A stretch of DNA of 17,855 bases. Source: Halomonas sp. GTDB lineage: Bacteria > Pseudomonadota > Gammaproteobacteria > Pseudomonadales > Oleiphilaceae. Of the stretch, positions 1 through 6,547 are shown piece by piece. Numbering within the stretch: the stretch's first letter is position 1; each line of letters opens with the position of its first letter. Location: NCBI GenBank assembly GCA_007135745.1, contig SLIH01000239.1:1-17855 (forward strand). The letters are read 5' to 3'. The notes under the pieces are model-generated. The model made no database searches. It saw only the letters and a program-made list of their open reading frames with translations, and was not told the origin of the DNA. Both the position numbers and the translations under genes were made by a program.

Positions 1-1184
1 GCCAGGCGGACGCACGTGAACTCAACCACCTGTTCCGTGCCCTGGACGATGCCCGTGAAGCCGGTGATTCCGCCAAGGCGAAGGAAATCGAAGGCAAGAT
101 TGACAACTTCGAGACCCACATCGTTCCGATCATCGCCGACATCGACGCTGGTTTCGGTAACGAAGAGGCTACCTACCTGCTGGCCAAGCAGATGATTGAA
201 GCGGGTGCCTGCGCCATCCAGATCGAGAACCAGGTTGCCGACGAGAAGCAGTGTGGCCACCAGGACGGCAAGGTGACCGTCCCTCACGCCGACTTCATCG
301 CCAAGATCAATGCAGTTCGCTATGCATTCCTGGAGCTGGGCGTCGACGATGGCGTTATCGTTGCCCGTACCGACTCCCTGGGTGCCGGTCTGACCAAGCA
401 GATCGCCGTGACCAACGAGCCGGGTGACCTGGGTGACAAGTACAACAGCTTCCTCGATGGCGATTACATCGAAAGCGCTGACGACATCTACAACGGTGAC
501 GTTGTGGTCAAGTCCGATGGCAAGCTGCTCAAGCCCAAGCGTCTGGCCTCCGGCCTGTTCCAGTTCCGTAAAGGCACTGGCTTCGACCGGGTTGTCCTGG
601 ACTGCGTGACCAGCCTGCGCAACGGCGCTGACCTGCTGTGGATCGAAACCGAGAAGCCGCACGTTGGCCAGATCGCGGAAATGGTTGATGCCATCCGCAA
701 GGAAGTTCCGGATGCCAAGCTGGTGTACAACAACAGCCCGTCATTCAACTGGACTCTGAACTTCCGTCAGCAGGTATTCGATGCCTGGAAGGAAGAAGGC
801 AAGGACGTGGCTCAGTACGAGCGCGAAGACCTGATGAACGCCAAGTACGACGATTCCGATCTCGCCGCGGAAGCCGATCGCTGGATCCAGAACTTCCAGA
901 GAGACGCTGCCAAGCGTGCGGGTATCTTCCACCACCTGATCACGCTGCCGACTTACCACACAGCGGCCCTGTCCACGGACGAGCTGTCCAAGGGCTACTT
1001 CGGTGAGGAAGGTATGCTGGCGTACGTGCGTGACGTTCAGCGCCAGGAGATTCGTAAGAGTCTGGCCTGCGTTAAGCACCAGGACATGGCCGGTTCCAAC
1101 ATCGGCGATGACCACAAAGAGTACTTCGCTGGCGAAGCCGCGCTGAAGGCCGGTGGTAAAGACAACACCATGAACCAGTTCTGA
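1..1184 (+). CDS. aceA: Isocitrate lyase, C-terminal 393 residues (5' end outside window)
   Basis: Isocitrate lyase splits isocitrate into glyoxylate and succinate in the cytoplasm, the first step of the glyoxylate shunt needed for growth on acetate and fatty acids. The reading frame is open from base 3 to the TGA at 1182-1184, so the N-terminal quarter is missing. The catalytic-cysteine motif is present as KQCGH (246-260), the variant I recall from the long (about 531-residue) Pseudomonas-type enzyme; the shorter E. coli enzyme has KKCGH. Other family signatures are IADIDAGFG just before it, VARTDSLGAG, and NNSPSFNW near the middle. The protein ends in NTMNQF, a usual family end. A strong hairpin terminator follows 31 bases downstream, so this is the last or only gene of its transcript. 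Identification is firm; the long-form assignment rests on the motif variant and the length that remains. Confidence 0.96.
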   Translation, partial: QADARELNHLFRALDDAREAGDSAKAKEIEGKIDNFETHIVPIIADIDAGFGNEEATYLLAKQMIEAGACAIQIENQVADEKQCGHQDGKVTVPHADFIAKINAVRYAFLELGVDDGVIVARTDSLGAGLTKQIAVTNEPGDLGDKYNSFLDGDYIESADDIYNGDVVVKSDGKLLKPKRLASGLFQFRKGTGFDRVVLDCVTSLRNGADLLWIETEKPHVGQIAEMVDAIRKEVPDAKLVYNNSPSFNWTLNFRQQVFDAWKEEGKDVAQYEREDLMNAKYDDSDLAAEADRWIQNFQRDAAKRAGIFHHLITLPTYHTAALSTDELSKGYFGEEGMLAYVRDVQRQEIRKSLACVKHQDMAGSNIGDDHKEYFAGEAALKAGGKDNTMNQF

Positions 1185-1214
1185 TACTGTTCTATTGGTG
1201 TGCCCATGTGGCAG

Positions 1215-1248
1215 AAACCCCGTCCGGGAAACCGGGCGGGGTTTTTTT
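1215..1248 (+). terminator. Rho-independent terminator of aceA
   Basis: A 12-base-pair stem (1216-1227 with 1232-1243) has a single G-U pair and closes on a GAAA tetraloop. It is followed by a run of seven T (1242-1248). It lies directly after the isocitrate lyase stop. On the other strand only three T follow the hairpin, so it is mainly a plus-strand terminator. Confidence 0.93.
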
Positions 1249-1513
1249 AGGCCCCGTAATAGCCAGCAGCCTCTGCATCCGGCCAGTTTCTGCTTCGGAC
1301 GTCAGCAGGCCGGGGGTAATTGGGGTCTGACCAGCAGCGTGGCAGGGGCTCACCGGATAGAAAGATCAGATCATGCTTGCTGTATGTTTCCGGCGCCTGA
1401 ACTTCCTCGCCAAAATGCTCCTGCCCGGTAATCGTCGCGTGACAGGGGTTTCCGAGCTCTGCCAGATCAGTCACTTCTATGGTATGGCCTGTTTTAAGAT
1501 GTCTTAGGAACAT
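1247..1513 (-). CDS. Small conserved-looking protein of unknown function (88 aa)
   Basis: The product is a short soluble protein without a signal peptide or membrane segment. It begins MFLRHLKTGHTIEV and contains the stretch FLSGEPLPRCWSDPNYP near its end. I do not recognise a named family; I have a vague memory of similar small proteins in Pseudomonas and Marinobacter, sometimes labelled acetyltransferase without basis, so no function is given. Two in-frame ATGs lie close together, at 1519 and 1513. The Shine-Dalgarno sequence AGGAGG ends one base before the first and seven bases before the second, so the second is chosen. The stop codon falls in the T-run of the isocitrate lyase terminator, so the two genes converge with almost no space. 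It lies 75 bases downstream of the DUF4124 gene on the same strand and may share its transcript. The strong ribosome site is the best support that it is expressed. Confidence 0.7.
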   Translation of the reverse strand: MFLRHLKTGHTIEVTDLAELGNPCHATITGQEHFGEEVQAPETYSKHDLIFLSGEPLPRCWSDPNYPRPADVRSRNWPDAEAAGYYGA

Positions 1514-1588
1514 GAGCATGCCTCCTTTGCCGCACCCTGTTTCTGTATACGTTGCCCTGGCACGGCAGGTTTACTGAATGACGGTGGC

Positions 1589-2092
1589 TCAGGGGTTCTG
1601 TCGAAGTATTTCCGTCACACAGCCATCCTGAAAATAAACCCGTTTGAACGCCACGGTAAATCCTCGTTCCCGCTCACGGTAGATCCAGAGTTCGCGCGGG
1701 TGTTCGTGCTGTTCAGCCGGGCGACCAAGCGCTTCTCTGACATCCTCGCGTCGCATTCCCCGTTTGACCTCCCCTCGGATGCGCATGCGCCTCAGTTCAG
1801 TGGAGGTGAAGTCCCTGCAGGGTGATTCTGTCTCTGGGCTGGGGGCGTGCGCTTCAGCAGGTTCTGGTGTGCTGGCAGAGTGTTCCCTTTGGGTGCCCAG
1901 GCGGATTCCGGCGCTCGACTCGCGCAGTACTTCCGGGCGGGCATCCTCGGAGCAGGGCGTGTCGGAAAACACCGTGCCGTCGGGGGTCTGGCACCGATAG
2001 ATGTTCGCATCCGCTGAGGTGAGGGCTGCTCCAGACCCCAGCAGACCAGAAATAATCATTGCTGCCGTTGGACCCATGTTTCGATGTCGCAT
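1589..2092 (-). CDS. Exported DUF4124-domain protein with a BamE/SmpA-like C-terminal segment
   Basis: The 167-residue product starts with a basic and hydrophobic stretch (about residues 1-29, ending TSADA) that looks like a Sec signal peptide. The motif IYRCQTPDGTVFSDTPC (31-47) follows and is typical of DUF4124, a small periplasmic domain with a paired cysteine (Cys34, Cys47). After a Ser/Pro/Glu-rich linker, residues about 105-165 contain VKRGMRREDVREALGRP and then LWIYRER and a short beta-rich end. This pattern resembles the 'G M ... V ... LG P' fold of BamE/SmpA-type lipoprotein domains, though there is no lipobox. The molecular role is not known. The ATG at 2092 has GGGGA directly in front of it with almost no spacing; the in-frame ATG at 2077 has no better site, so the start is uncertain by five residues. 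It is divergent from msrA, with 51 bases between. Confidence 0.8.
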   Translation of the reverse strand: MRHRNMGPTAAMIISGLLGSGAALTSADANIYRCQTPDGTVFSDTPCSEDARPEVLRESSAGIRLGTQREHSASTPEPAEAHAPSPETESPCRDFTSTELRRMRIRGEVKRGMRREDVREALGRPAEQHEHPRELWIYRERERGFTVAFKRVYFQDGCVTEILRQNP

Positions 2093-2143
2093 TCCCCATT
2101 ACTATAGGGGGAAACCGGTGCTGTAAACAGTGAGAATCATGCC

Positions 2144-2782
2144 ATGTGGACACTAGGAAGTGAGCGGAAAACAACGATCGTAAGGCCGGAAGAGGCGTTG
2201 CCGGGACGGGAGGAGGCAATGAGAATTGCCAATCGCCACGCCGTTCATGGGCGCGGCATCCGGCCGCCGTTCCCCGACAATCTGCGGGAGCTGATTGTGG
2301 GAATGGGGTGTTTCTGGGGTGCTGAGCAGCGGTTCTGGACGCTGGAAGGCGTCTATACCACGGCCGTAGGGTACGCCGGTGGGTTTACGCCCAACCCAAC
2401 CTACGAGGAAGTTTGTTCCGGAATGACTGGCCACGCGGAAGTGGTGCGTGTCATCTATGATCCAGAGAAAGTGTCTCTGGAAGCACTCCTGAAGATATTC
2501 TGGGAATCCCATGATCCCACCCAGGGGATGCGTCAGGGGAATGATGTGGGAACCCAGTACCGTTCGACACTCTACCTTCCGGATGAATCCGCGTACCAGG
2601 TTGCAAAGGCTTCCCTGGAGAGATACCAGAAGGCCCTTGATGGGGAGGGACTGGGACCGATAAGCACTGAATTTGCGGTGGACGTTCCCTTCTATTACGC
2701 CGAGGAAGCCCACCAGCAGTACCTGCACAAACACCCGGGCGGGTATTGCGGGCTGGCTGGGACAGGTGTTTCCTGCGTATAA
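2144..2782 (+). CDS. msrA: Peptide methionine sulfoxide reductase MsrA
   Basis: MsrA reduces the S-epimer of methionine sulfoxide in proteins and free methionine, using thioredoxin, and so repairs oxidative damage in the cytoplasm. The catalytic motif GCFWG is at residues 55-59 (Cys56). Two cysteines near the end (Cys202 in GYCGLAG and Cys211) match the recycling pair of the three-cysteine E. coli enzyme. The stretches [26 protein letters not shown] and [22 protein letters not shown] are strongly family-typical. At 212 residues it equals the E. coli protein in length, including the N-terminal arm with EALPGR, which supports the chosen ATG although its Shine-Dalgarno site is weak. It is divergent from the DUF4124 gene and convergent with the gene at 2864-3316. 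Confidence 0.97.
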   Translation: MWTLGSERKTTIVRPEEALPGREEAMRIANRHAVHGRGIRPPFPDNLRELIVGMGCFWGAEQRFWTLEGVYTTAVGYAGGFTPNPTYEEVCSGMTGHAEVVRVIYDPEKVSLEALLKIFWESHDPTQGMRQGNDVGTQYRSTLYLPDESAYQVAKASLERYQKALDGEGLGPISTEFAVDVPFYYAEEAHQQYLHKHPGGYCGLAGTGVSCV

Positions 2783-2807
2783 AAAAAAGCCCCCTGAGGC
2801 AGGGGGC
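2781..2807 (-). terminator. Rho-independent terminator for the minus-strand gene 2864-3316
   Basis: A perfect 7-base-pair G/C stem (GCCCCCT at 2789-2795 with AGGGGGC at 2801-2807) has a 5-base loop. Read on the minus strand it is followed by eight T (the A-run 2781-2788), so it stops minus-strand transcription. The A-run overlaps the TAA stop of msrA. No T-run follows on the plus strand, so msrA probably ends elsewhere or only weakly here. Confidence 0.88.
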
Positions 2808-2863
2808 AAGGGGGTCTAGCGAGGCAGGAGATCGTCAGATCCCGGTTTAAATCTGTTCACAGC

Positions 2864-3316
2864 TCAGGCGTCTTCTTTTTCCGTTTCGCCCTGGGTGGTC
2901 TGGCCGCTGAAACGCTCGCGCAGCTTGCGAGCCTGGGATGCGAGGCTCTGGAGGCGCTCTTCAGCGGTTTTGCGGTAATCCGATACCAGTGGGCGAAGGT
3001 CGTTGGTGTAAGACTCTTCCACCTTGTTACGGATATAGGCCGTGGTCATATTGGCGTTCCAGGAGAACCGCTTCCGCGCGTCATAGGTTGCCGCGTCCAG
3101 GCTGAGCATCAGTTGGCGGAACGAGGGGTTTTTCTCGCGAATGTCGGAGACAATCTTGCTAAGTGACTCTTCTCCAATATTCTCCGCGCCAAGCTCACTC
3201 AGAACACGCTGGATTTCGTCGCTTGCCTTGGTCCATTGTGTTGCTGCCTGATCCTGAAGCTTCTGCTTCAGTTCATTGACCTGTTGTACCTGGGTTTTAA
3301 CTTTTTCCTGAACCAT
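2864..3316 (-). CDS. Helical, charged protein of unknown function (150 aa, phasin-like appearance)
   Basis: From the chosen ATG the product begins MVQEKVKTQVQQVNELKQ and is rich in Gln, Glu, Lys and Arg, with few prolines, so it is probably almost all alpha-helix and may form coiled coils. There is no signal peptide and no membrane segment. The C-terminus (TTQGETEKEDA) is acidic and likely disordered. The general look resembles phasin-type granule-associated or DNA/envelope-associated helical proteins, but no diagnostic motif is present and no function is claimed. The open frame extends upstream to an ATG at 3409. The ATG at 3316 has GAGGG five bases before it, whereas the extra 31 residues read like untranslated sequence, so 3316 is preferred. 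A strong terminator lies just downstream at 2781-2807, which indicates a single-gene transcript. Confidence 0.75.
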   Translation of the reverse strand: MVQEKVKTQVQQVNELKQKLQDQAATQWTKASDEIQRVLSELGAENIGEESLSKIVSDIREKNPSFRQLMLSLDAATYDARKRFSWNANMTTAYIRNKVEESYTNDLRPLVSDYRKTAEERLQSLASQARKLRERFSGQTTQGETEKEDA

Positions 3317-3383
3317 AACGCCCTCATTTATCTGTCTGCAGTGACTGGATGTTGAACACATCGTCATGCCTATGGTTACTAAG

Positions 3384-3414
3384 CTAGGGGAAAAAATTAG
3401 AATAATCACCCTAG
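3384..3414. repeat. Short inverted repeat CTAGGG / CCCTAG upstream of the helical-protein gene
   Basis: CTAGGG (3384-3389) and CCCTAG (3409-3414) are perfect complements separated by 19 A/T-rich bases. The pair sits 68-98 bases upstream of the ATG at 3316. It could be a regulator site, but six-base arms are short and may be chance. Confidence 0.35.
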
Positions 3415-3454
3415 AAATTGCGGTTCACGCACCAGGGCAAGAGAGAGGGGCAGG

Positions 3455-4069
3455 TCAGTTGCTTATCGGCTGAAGGTTCATGCGCGCTAGCGTATCAACA
3501 ATGGTCTGAGTCTGGTGGTCAATTTCGATATTGACCCGATTTCCTTCCTCTAATTGGCCAAAGGTCGTGACTTGCAGGGTCTCCGGGATGAGATAGACCG
3601 AAAACCGTCCTTGATCGACTTCACCAATGGTCAGGCTGGCACCATTGATGGCGATGTAGCCTTTGCTGATCAGGTAGGGGTGCCACTGCTCAGCAACGGA
3701 GAACTCCAGGCGACGGTTGTTTTCAGGGGTTTCAATCGAGGTCAGGGTGGCGGTGCAGTGAATATGGCCGGAAAGCAGGTGGCCACCGATCTCGTCACCG
3801 ATGCGGGCGGCACGCTCATAATTCACTGCATCCCCCGTGCGTAGCTGCCCCAGGGTGGTCTTGTCCAGTGTCTCCATCATTACGTCGAACCAGACACGGG
3901 TGTCATCAAAGTCCGTGACCGTCAGGCAGGCACCGTCAATGGCAATGGAGGCGCCGCGTTCAAGCCCCGCGAGGCTTCCGGCGGGGAATTCAACGCAGAT
4001 GCGACTGAGACCCGAATGCGGCGCTACCTCACTTACGGTGCCTTTACCCTGAACGATGCCGGTAAACAT
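3455..4069 (-). CDS. ribE: Riboflavin synthase, alpha chain (E. coli-like standalone type)
   Basis: This cytoplasmic enzyme converts two molecules of 6,7-dimethyl-8-ribityllumazine into riboflavin and a pyrimidinedione, the last step of riboflavin synthesis, and acts as a trimer. The protein shows the internal duplication of the family. The first lumazine-binding repeat starts at MFTGIVQGKG and contains GACLTVT; the second starts near LSGHIHCTATL and contains INGASLTIGEV. RAARIGDEIGGHLLSGHI and IPETL are further family stretches. At 204 residues it is close to the usual length of about 205-215. It is not beside ribD, ribBA or ribH, and I see no FMN riboswitch upstream. In this respect and in sequence it resembles the freestanding E. 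coli gene. It lies 23 bases downstream of the CBS-domain gene on the same strand, so the two are probably co-transcribed. Confidence 0.95.
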   Translation of the reverse strand: MFTGIVQGKGTVSEVAPHSGLSRICVEFPAGSLAGLERGASIAIDGACLTVTDFDDTRVWFDVMMETLDKTTLGQLRTGDAVNYERAARIGDEIGGHLLSGHIHCTATLTSIETPENNRRLEFSVAEQWHPYLISKGYIAINGASLTIGEVDQGRFSVYLIPETLQVTTFGQLEEGNRVNIEIDHQTQTIVDTLARMNLQPISN

Positions 4070-4092
4070 GGCGTATGATCCGTCCCCCTTGT

Positions 4093-4512
4093 TCAGCCGC
4101 GCCCATGCGACTGGTAGCGGACTTTGCTTAACGCTCTGAGCACGTCACTGCGGGTAATGATGCCGATGGTGGTGCCGCCGTCGCAGACGGGGTAGATCTT
4201 GGGCTTGCTTCCCGTCATCTCCTCGGCGAGATGGGTAACGTCCTTCTCCGGGCTTACCCACAGGGCGTCTGGCGTCATGATGTCGCGCGCCACCAGATGC
4301 TCCTGGGCGTAGTAGCTGTCGTTAAGCATTTCTTTCAGGCAATCCTGCTCGGTGATGAAGCCCACGAGCTTTTTGCCCTCATCCAATACCGGAGCACCCA
4401 GTTCGCCCCGTTTAACCAGAGTTTCGGCAACCTTCTCGACGGAGTCGGTGGGTGCGAAATAAAGTGAGAGGGATTTCATGTAGTCCCTTACCAGAATGCT
4501 AGGCTTGCCCAT
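4093..4512 (-). CDS. Tandem CBS-domain protein (139 aa)
   Basis: The whole protein is a pair of CBS domains, about residues 8-62 and 75-133. They are seen in VRDYMKSLSLYFAPTDSVEKVAETLVKR and PVLDEGKKLVGFITEQDCLKEML for the first, and in ARDIMTPDALWVSPEKDVTHLAEEM and IYPVCDGGTTIGIITRSDVLRAL for the second. A CBS pair usually binds an adenosine nucleotide such as AMP, ATP or S-adenosylmethionine and regulates a partner. No catalytic or membrane domain is attached here, so the partner is unknown. The gene ends 23 bases before riboflavin synthase, which suggests co-transcription but does not by itself prove a link with flavin synthesis. The ATG at 4512 is preceded by AAAGG at about ten bases. Confidence 0.92.
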   Translation of the reverse strand: MGKPSILVRDYMKSLSLYFAPTDSVEKVAETLVKRGELGAPVLDEGKKLVGFITEQDCLKEMLNDSYYAQEHLVARDIMTPDALWVSPEKDVTHLAEEMTGSKPKIYPVCDGGTTIGIITRSDVLRALSKVRYQSHGRG

Positions 4513-4581
4513 CTTTGAATCTGCCTTTGTCGATATGTGTTTTAACCCGAATTCAATGAGCTACAGAATACGCTACCCTGA

Positions 4582-4609
4582 ATGATAGACCAAGGGAAGC
4601 GCAGAACAA
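4582..4609 (-). promoter_or_regulatory. Candidate sigma-70 promoter for the CBS-domain/ribE pair
   Basis: On the minus strand TTGTTC (4604-4609) and TATCAT (4582-4587) are separated by 16 bases. They match the -35 and -10 consensus at 3-4 and 5 positions. The predicted start of transcription lies about 60 bases before the CBS gene's ATG. It is the best pair I could find by eye in this spacer. Confidence 0.35.
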
Positions 4610-4672
4610 TTGAGCGTTTCCCGTGAGTCTGGCGTCACCGCTCAAGATATGGACCGGCGGGCCGATATACGG

Positions 4673-4703
4673 GTACTCCGTCATTATTTTCTTGACGGAG
4701 TAC
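4673..4703. repeat. Perfect 11-base inverted repeat in the divergent spacer
   Basis: GTACTCCGTCA (4673-4683) and TGACGGAGTAC (4693-4703) are exact complements around a 9-base T-rich centre. No T-run follows on either strand, so it does not look like a terminator. It lies in the 281-base spacer between the minus-strand CBS gene and the plus-strand gene at 4794, about 90 bases upstream of the latter. The right arm contains TTGACG, which could serve as a -35 element, but no convincing -10 follows at 16-18 bases. A dimeric repressor or activator operator is the simplest reading; I know no regulator with this site. Confidence 0.6.
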
Positions 4704-4793
4704 TACCTTAAGTTAACCACGTAGCCGTCGTCGTTTCTTTTGCATTGATCAAATGGGCGGGCCGGCTGCATAGCGGGAGACCGGGGAGCCGGA

Positions 4794-5804
4794 TTGGCAG
4801 TTATGGCGCAGCGGAAGAGTCAGCCAGAACAATCTTTGCGTTCGCAGCCTGTTGCGCAGCCTCAGGTGCATACGCCACGGCGTCTGCGCGAGGATGAGGC
4901 CTCTTCAGAGGCCGCGTCCCCTCCGACGTCGGAACCATCGTCCCCGGTGAGCCCCGGGTCCGCAGACGACCTTCCTGAAGATCAGCAGAACACCCCGAGT
5001 GCAGAAGAGCAGGAAGCGGCCCGGATTATTGCCGAGCAGGCTCGCCAGCGGCAAAGGCGGAAGCTGTTGCATGACTGTGAGCGTTTGCTGCTGCTGGATT
5101 TCAATACTCTGGCCATGCCGGGATGGCCAGATCATCACGCCCTGTCTCTGGCCCGGCGTCGCCGTGACAGCTGGATCCTGTTTCTGGCCATTCTCTCGGC
5201 TATCGTGCTCGCGGGCATGGCGAATCTTGTTCCAGCCGTCATTGCAGGGGTGTCTTTCGGTCTGTTGGTGGCGGTGGGTGCCTGGGGGTTTCCAGTCATA
5301 CGCCATGTCTTTACATCGGAGCCGTCCTATCTTGAATTGATTGTGAAGCGCAGGCAGATGCTGCATCGTGCGCGAAAGCATGTCGCCCATCTGGAAGAAC
5401 CCCTGGGGTTGGCGGCCTGTTGCCGCCATATGGCTGAATACAACTCCGCGCTGAGGCGACATCGATTTCAGCGACTATACCGGCTTTCCGAGCAGGGAAG
5501 GCTGGCGGGCAGCATTCGCAGTCGCGCAGCGGCCCAGCTCTATCTCATTTTTGCACTGGAGGCGGAAAAGGCCTATAACCGTTTACGGGAGGCCTACCTG
5601 AAGAATTATCAGGATCAGTTGGAGCAGGGCTCCGCCGAGCCGTTGGATGCCGCCGCCGAGGCATCCGGGCAGAGCGCGGAACTGTTGGGGCTGAGCGGCT
5701 CGGACGATTCCGCCAAAGAAGCCAGTGAGGACACCGTGGCGAGCAAAGCCCAGTCACAGCCGTCCGAACGTGAAGATGATGTAAGTCGCGGCGGTGCCAG
5801 TTGA
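4794..5804 (+). CDS. Unrecognised protein with a central two-helix membrane hairpin (336 aa)
   Basis: I do not recognise the family. Residues 1-70 are rich in Pro, Ser, Glu and Gln and probably disordered. Residues 71-100 are a charged helix (AARIIAEQARQRQRRKLLHDCERLLLL). Residues about 126-146 and 147-169 are two adjacent hydrophobic segments forming a likely hairpin, followed by a long basic helical region (180-275) and an acidic, low-complexity tail to the end. With both ends hydrophilic and many Arg residues on both sides of the hairpin, both ends are probably cytoplasmic. There is no signal peptide. The first start is TTG at 4794, with GGGGAG (4783-4788) five bases before it; the ATG at 4803 is 14 bases away, so TTG is preferred. 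The stop overlaps the -35 element of the psrA promoter. Scaffold or membrane-tether roles are conceivable but unsupported. Confidence 0.8.
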   Translation: MAVMAQRKSQPEQSLRSQPVAQPQVHTPRRLREDEASSEAASPPTSEPSSPVSPGSADDLPEDQQNTPSAEEQEAARIIAEQARQRQRRKLLHDCERLLLLDFNTLAMPGWPDHHALSLARRRRDSWILFLAILSAIVLAGMANLVPAVIAGVSFGLLVAVGAWGFPVIRHVFTSEPSYLELIVKRRQMLHRARKHVAHLEEPLGLAACCRHMAEYNSALRRHRFQRLYRLSEQGRLAGSIRSRAAAQLYLIFALEAEKAYNRLREAYLKNYQDQLEQGSAEPLDAAAEASGQSAELLGLSGSDDSAKEASEDTVASKAQSQPSEREDDVSRGGAS

Positions 5805-5830
5805 CATTCGACCTGTATCAAACGTATGTT
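5801..5830 (+). promoter_or_regulatory. psrA promoter (TTGACA - 18 - TATGTT)
   Basis: A perfect -35 hexamer TTGACA (5801-5806) overlaps the TGA stop of the preceding gene. After 18 bases comes TATGTT (5825-5830), with four of six consensus positions. The -10 lies inside the PsrA-like palindrome, as expected for an autorepressed promoter. Confidence 0.6.
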
Positions 5831-5845
5831 TTAAACAAATGTTTG
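5819..5845. promoter_or_regulatory. PsrA-type operator palindrome upstream of psrA
   Basis: The 27-base element is symmetric at 22 of 26 paired positions around its centre. It holds two overlapping units of the form CAAAC-N4-GTTTG: CAAAC-gtat-GTTTT (5819-5832) and TAAAC-aaat-GTTTG (5832-5845). The motif reported for Pseudomonas PsrA is (G/C)AAAC-N2-4-GTTT(G/C). It covers the -10 element and lies 23 bases before the psrA ATG, so autorepression relieved by long-chain fatty acids or acyl-CoA is the natural inference. Confidence 0.75.
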
Positions 5846-5868
5846 CTTGTCGGGTTGAGTGGGGTGGC

Positions 5869-6537
5869 ATGGGGCAGTCCCAGACGGTTGATCGAATTCT
5901 GGATGCGGCTGAAGAGCTGTTTGCTGAGCGCGGATTTTCCGAGACTTCCCTCCGGATGATTACCGGTAAGGCCGACGTCAATCTTGCGGCGGTCAATTAC
6001 CATTTTGGTTCGAAAAAGGCGCTCATTCAGGCCGTCTTCGCTCGTTTTCTCACCCCCTTCTGTGAATCTCTGGAGTCCGCTTTTGATGAGCTCGAGCGTG
6101 ATGCGGACGGTGGTCCTCCCTGTCTGGAGGCGGTGCTCAAGGCTCTGACTGTAACGGTCGTGGAGATGCCCCGTAAGCATGATCGCAGCATATCCATCTA
6201 CATGCGTCTCCAGGGGCTTGCCTATACCCAGTCACAGGGGCACCTGCGACGTTTCCTGGAACAGGAGTTCAGCCACACTTTCGGGCGCTTCATGCGTCTG
6301 TTGAAAGGGGCTACCCCCCAGCTTTCTGCAGTCGACCGCTACTGGCGCATTCAGTTCATGCTTGGTGCGACCGCTTTTACCATGTCCAGCAGTGATGCAC
6401 TGAGCGGGATTCTCCTGAACAAGCTCGGCGTGGAGTCAACTGTAGAAGAGATTGTGGGACAGCTGGTACCCTTTCTGACGGCAGGCATGCAGGCACCGGC
6501 AACGGCGCCTGTTGGCCAGATCAGAGGATCTGCATGA
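5869..6537 (+). CDS. psrA: TetR-family transcriptional regulator PsrA
   Basis: PsrA is a TetR-type repressor/activator that senses long-chain fatty acids. In Pseudomonas it controls beta-oxidation genes, rpoS and its own gene. The N-terminal helix-turn-helix (about residues 7-53) reads RILDAAEELFAERGFSETSLRMITGKADVNLAAVNYHFGSKKALIQAVF, nearly word for word the start of P. aeruginosa PsrA as I remember it. The ligand-binding half also agrees (YMRLQGLAYTQSQGHLRRFLEQ, FMLGATAFTMS). The open frame begins at 5794, but the ATG at 5869 matches the family start MxQSxTVxRILDAAE and has a G-rich site a few bases upstream; the product is then 222 residues. The usual Pseudomonas neighbour lexA is absent from this window. 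The next gene starts about ten bases after the stop, with its ribosome site overlapping the psrA stop, so the downstream genes are probably on the same transcript. Confidence 0.93.
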   Translation: MGQSQTVDRILDAAEELFAERGFSETSLRMITGKADVNLAAVNYHFGSKKALIQAVFARFLTPFCESLESAFDELERDADGGPPCLEAVLKALTVTVVEMPRKHDRSISIYMRLQGLAYTQSQGHLRRFLEQEFSHTFGRFMRLLKGATPQLSAVDRYWRIQFMLGATAFTMSSSDALSGILLNKLGVESTVEEIVGQLVPFLTAGMQAPATAPVGQIRGSA

Positions 6538-6547
6538 GGAGAAGCCT

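Noticed and set aside
2101..2127. Minus-strand TTTACA ... TATAGT as a promoter for the DUF4124 gene
   Set aside because: The hexamers are good, but the spacing is only 15 bases and the predicted start would leave almost no leader before the ATG at 2092. The evidence is too weak to annotate.
4040..4800. An FMN riboswitch upstream of ribE or the CBS gene
   Set aside because: I looked for the conserved AGGGGCAG-type elements and multi-stem layout and found none; the spacer shows only the inverted repeats described.
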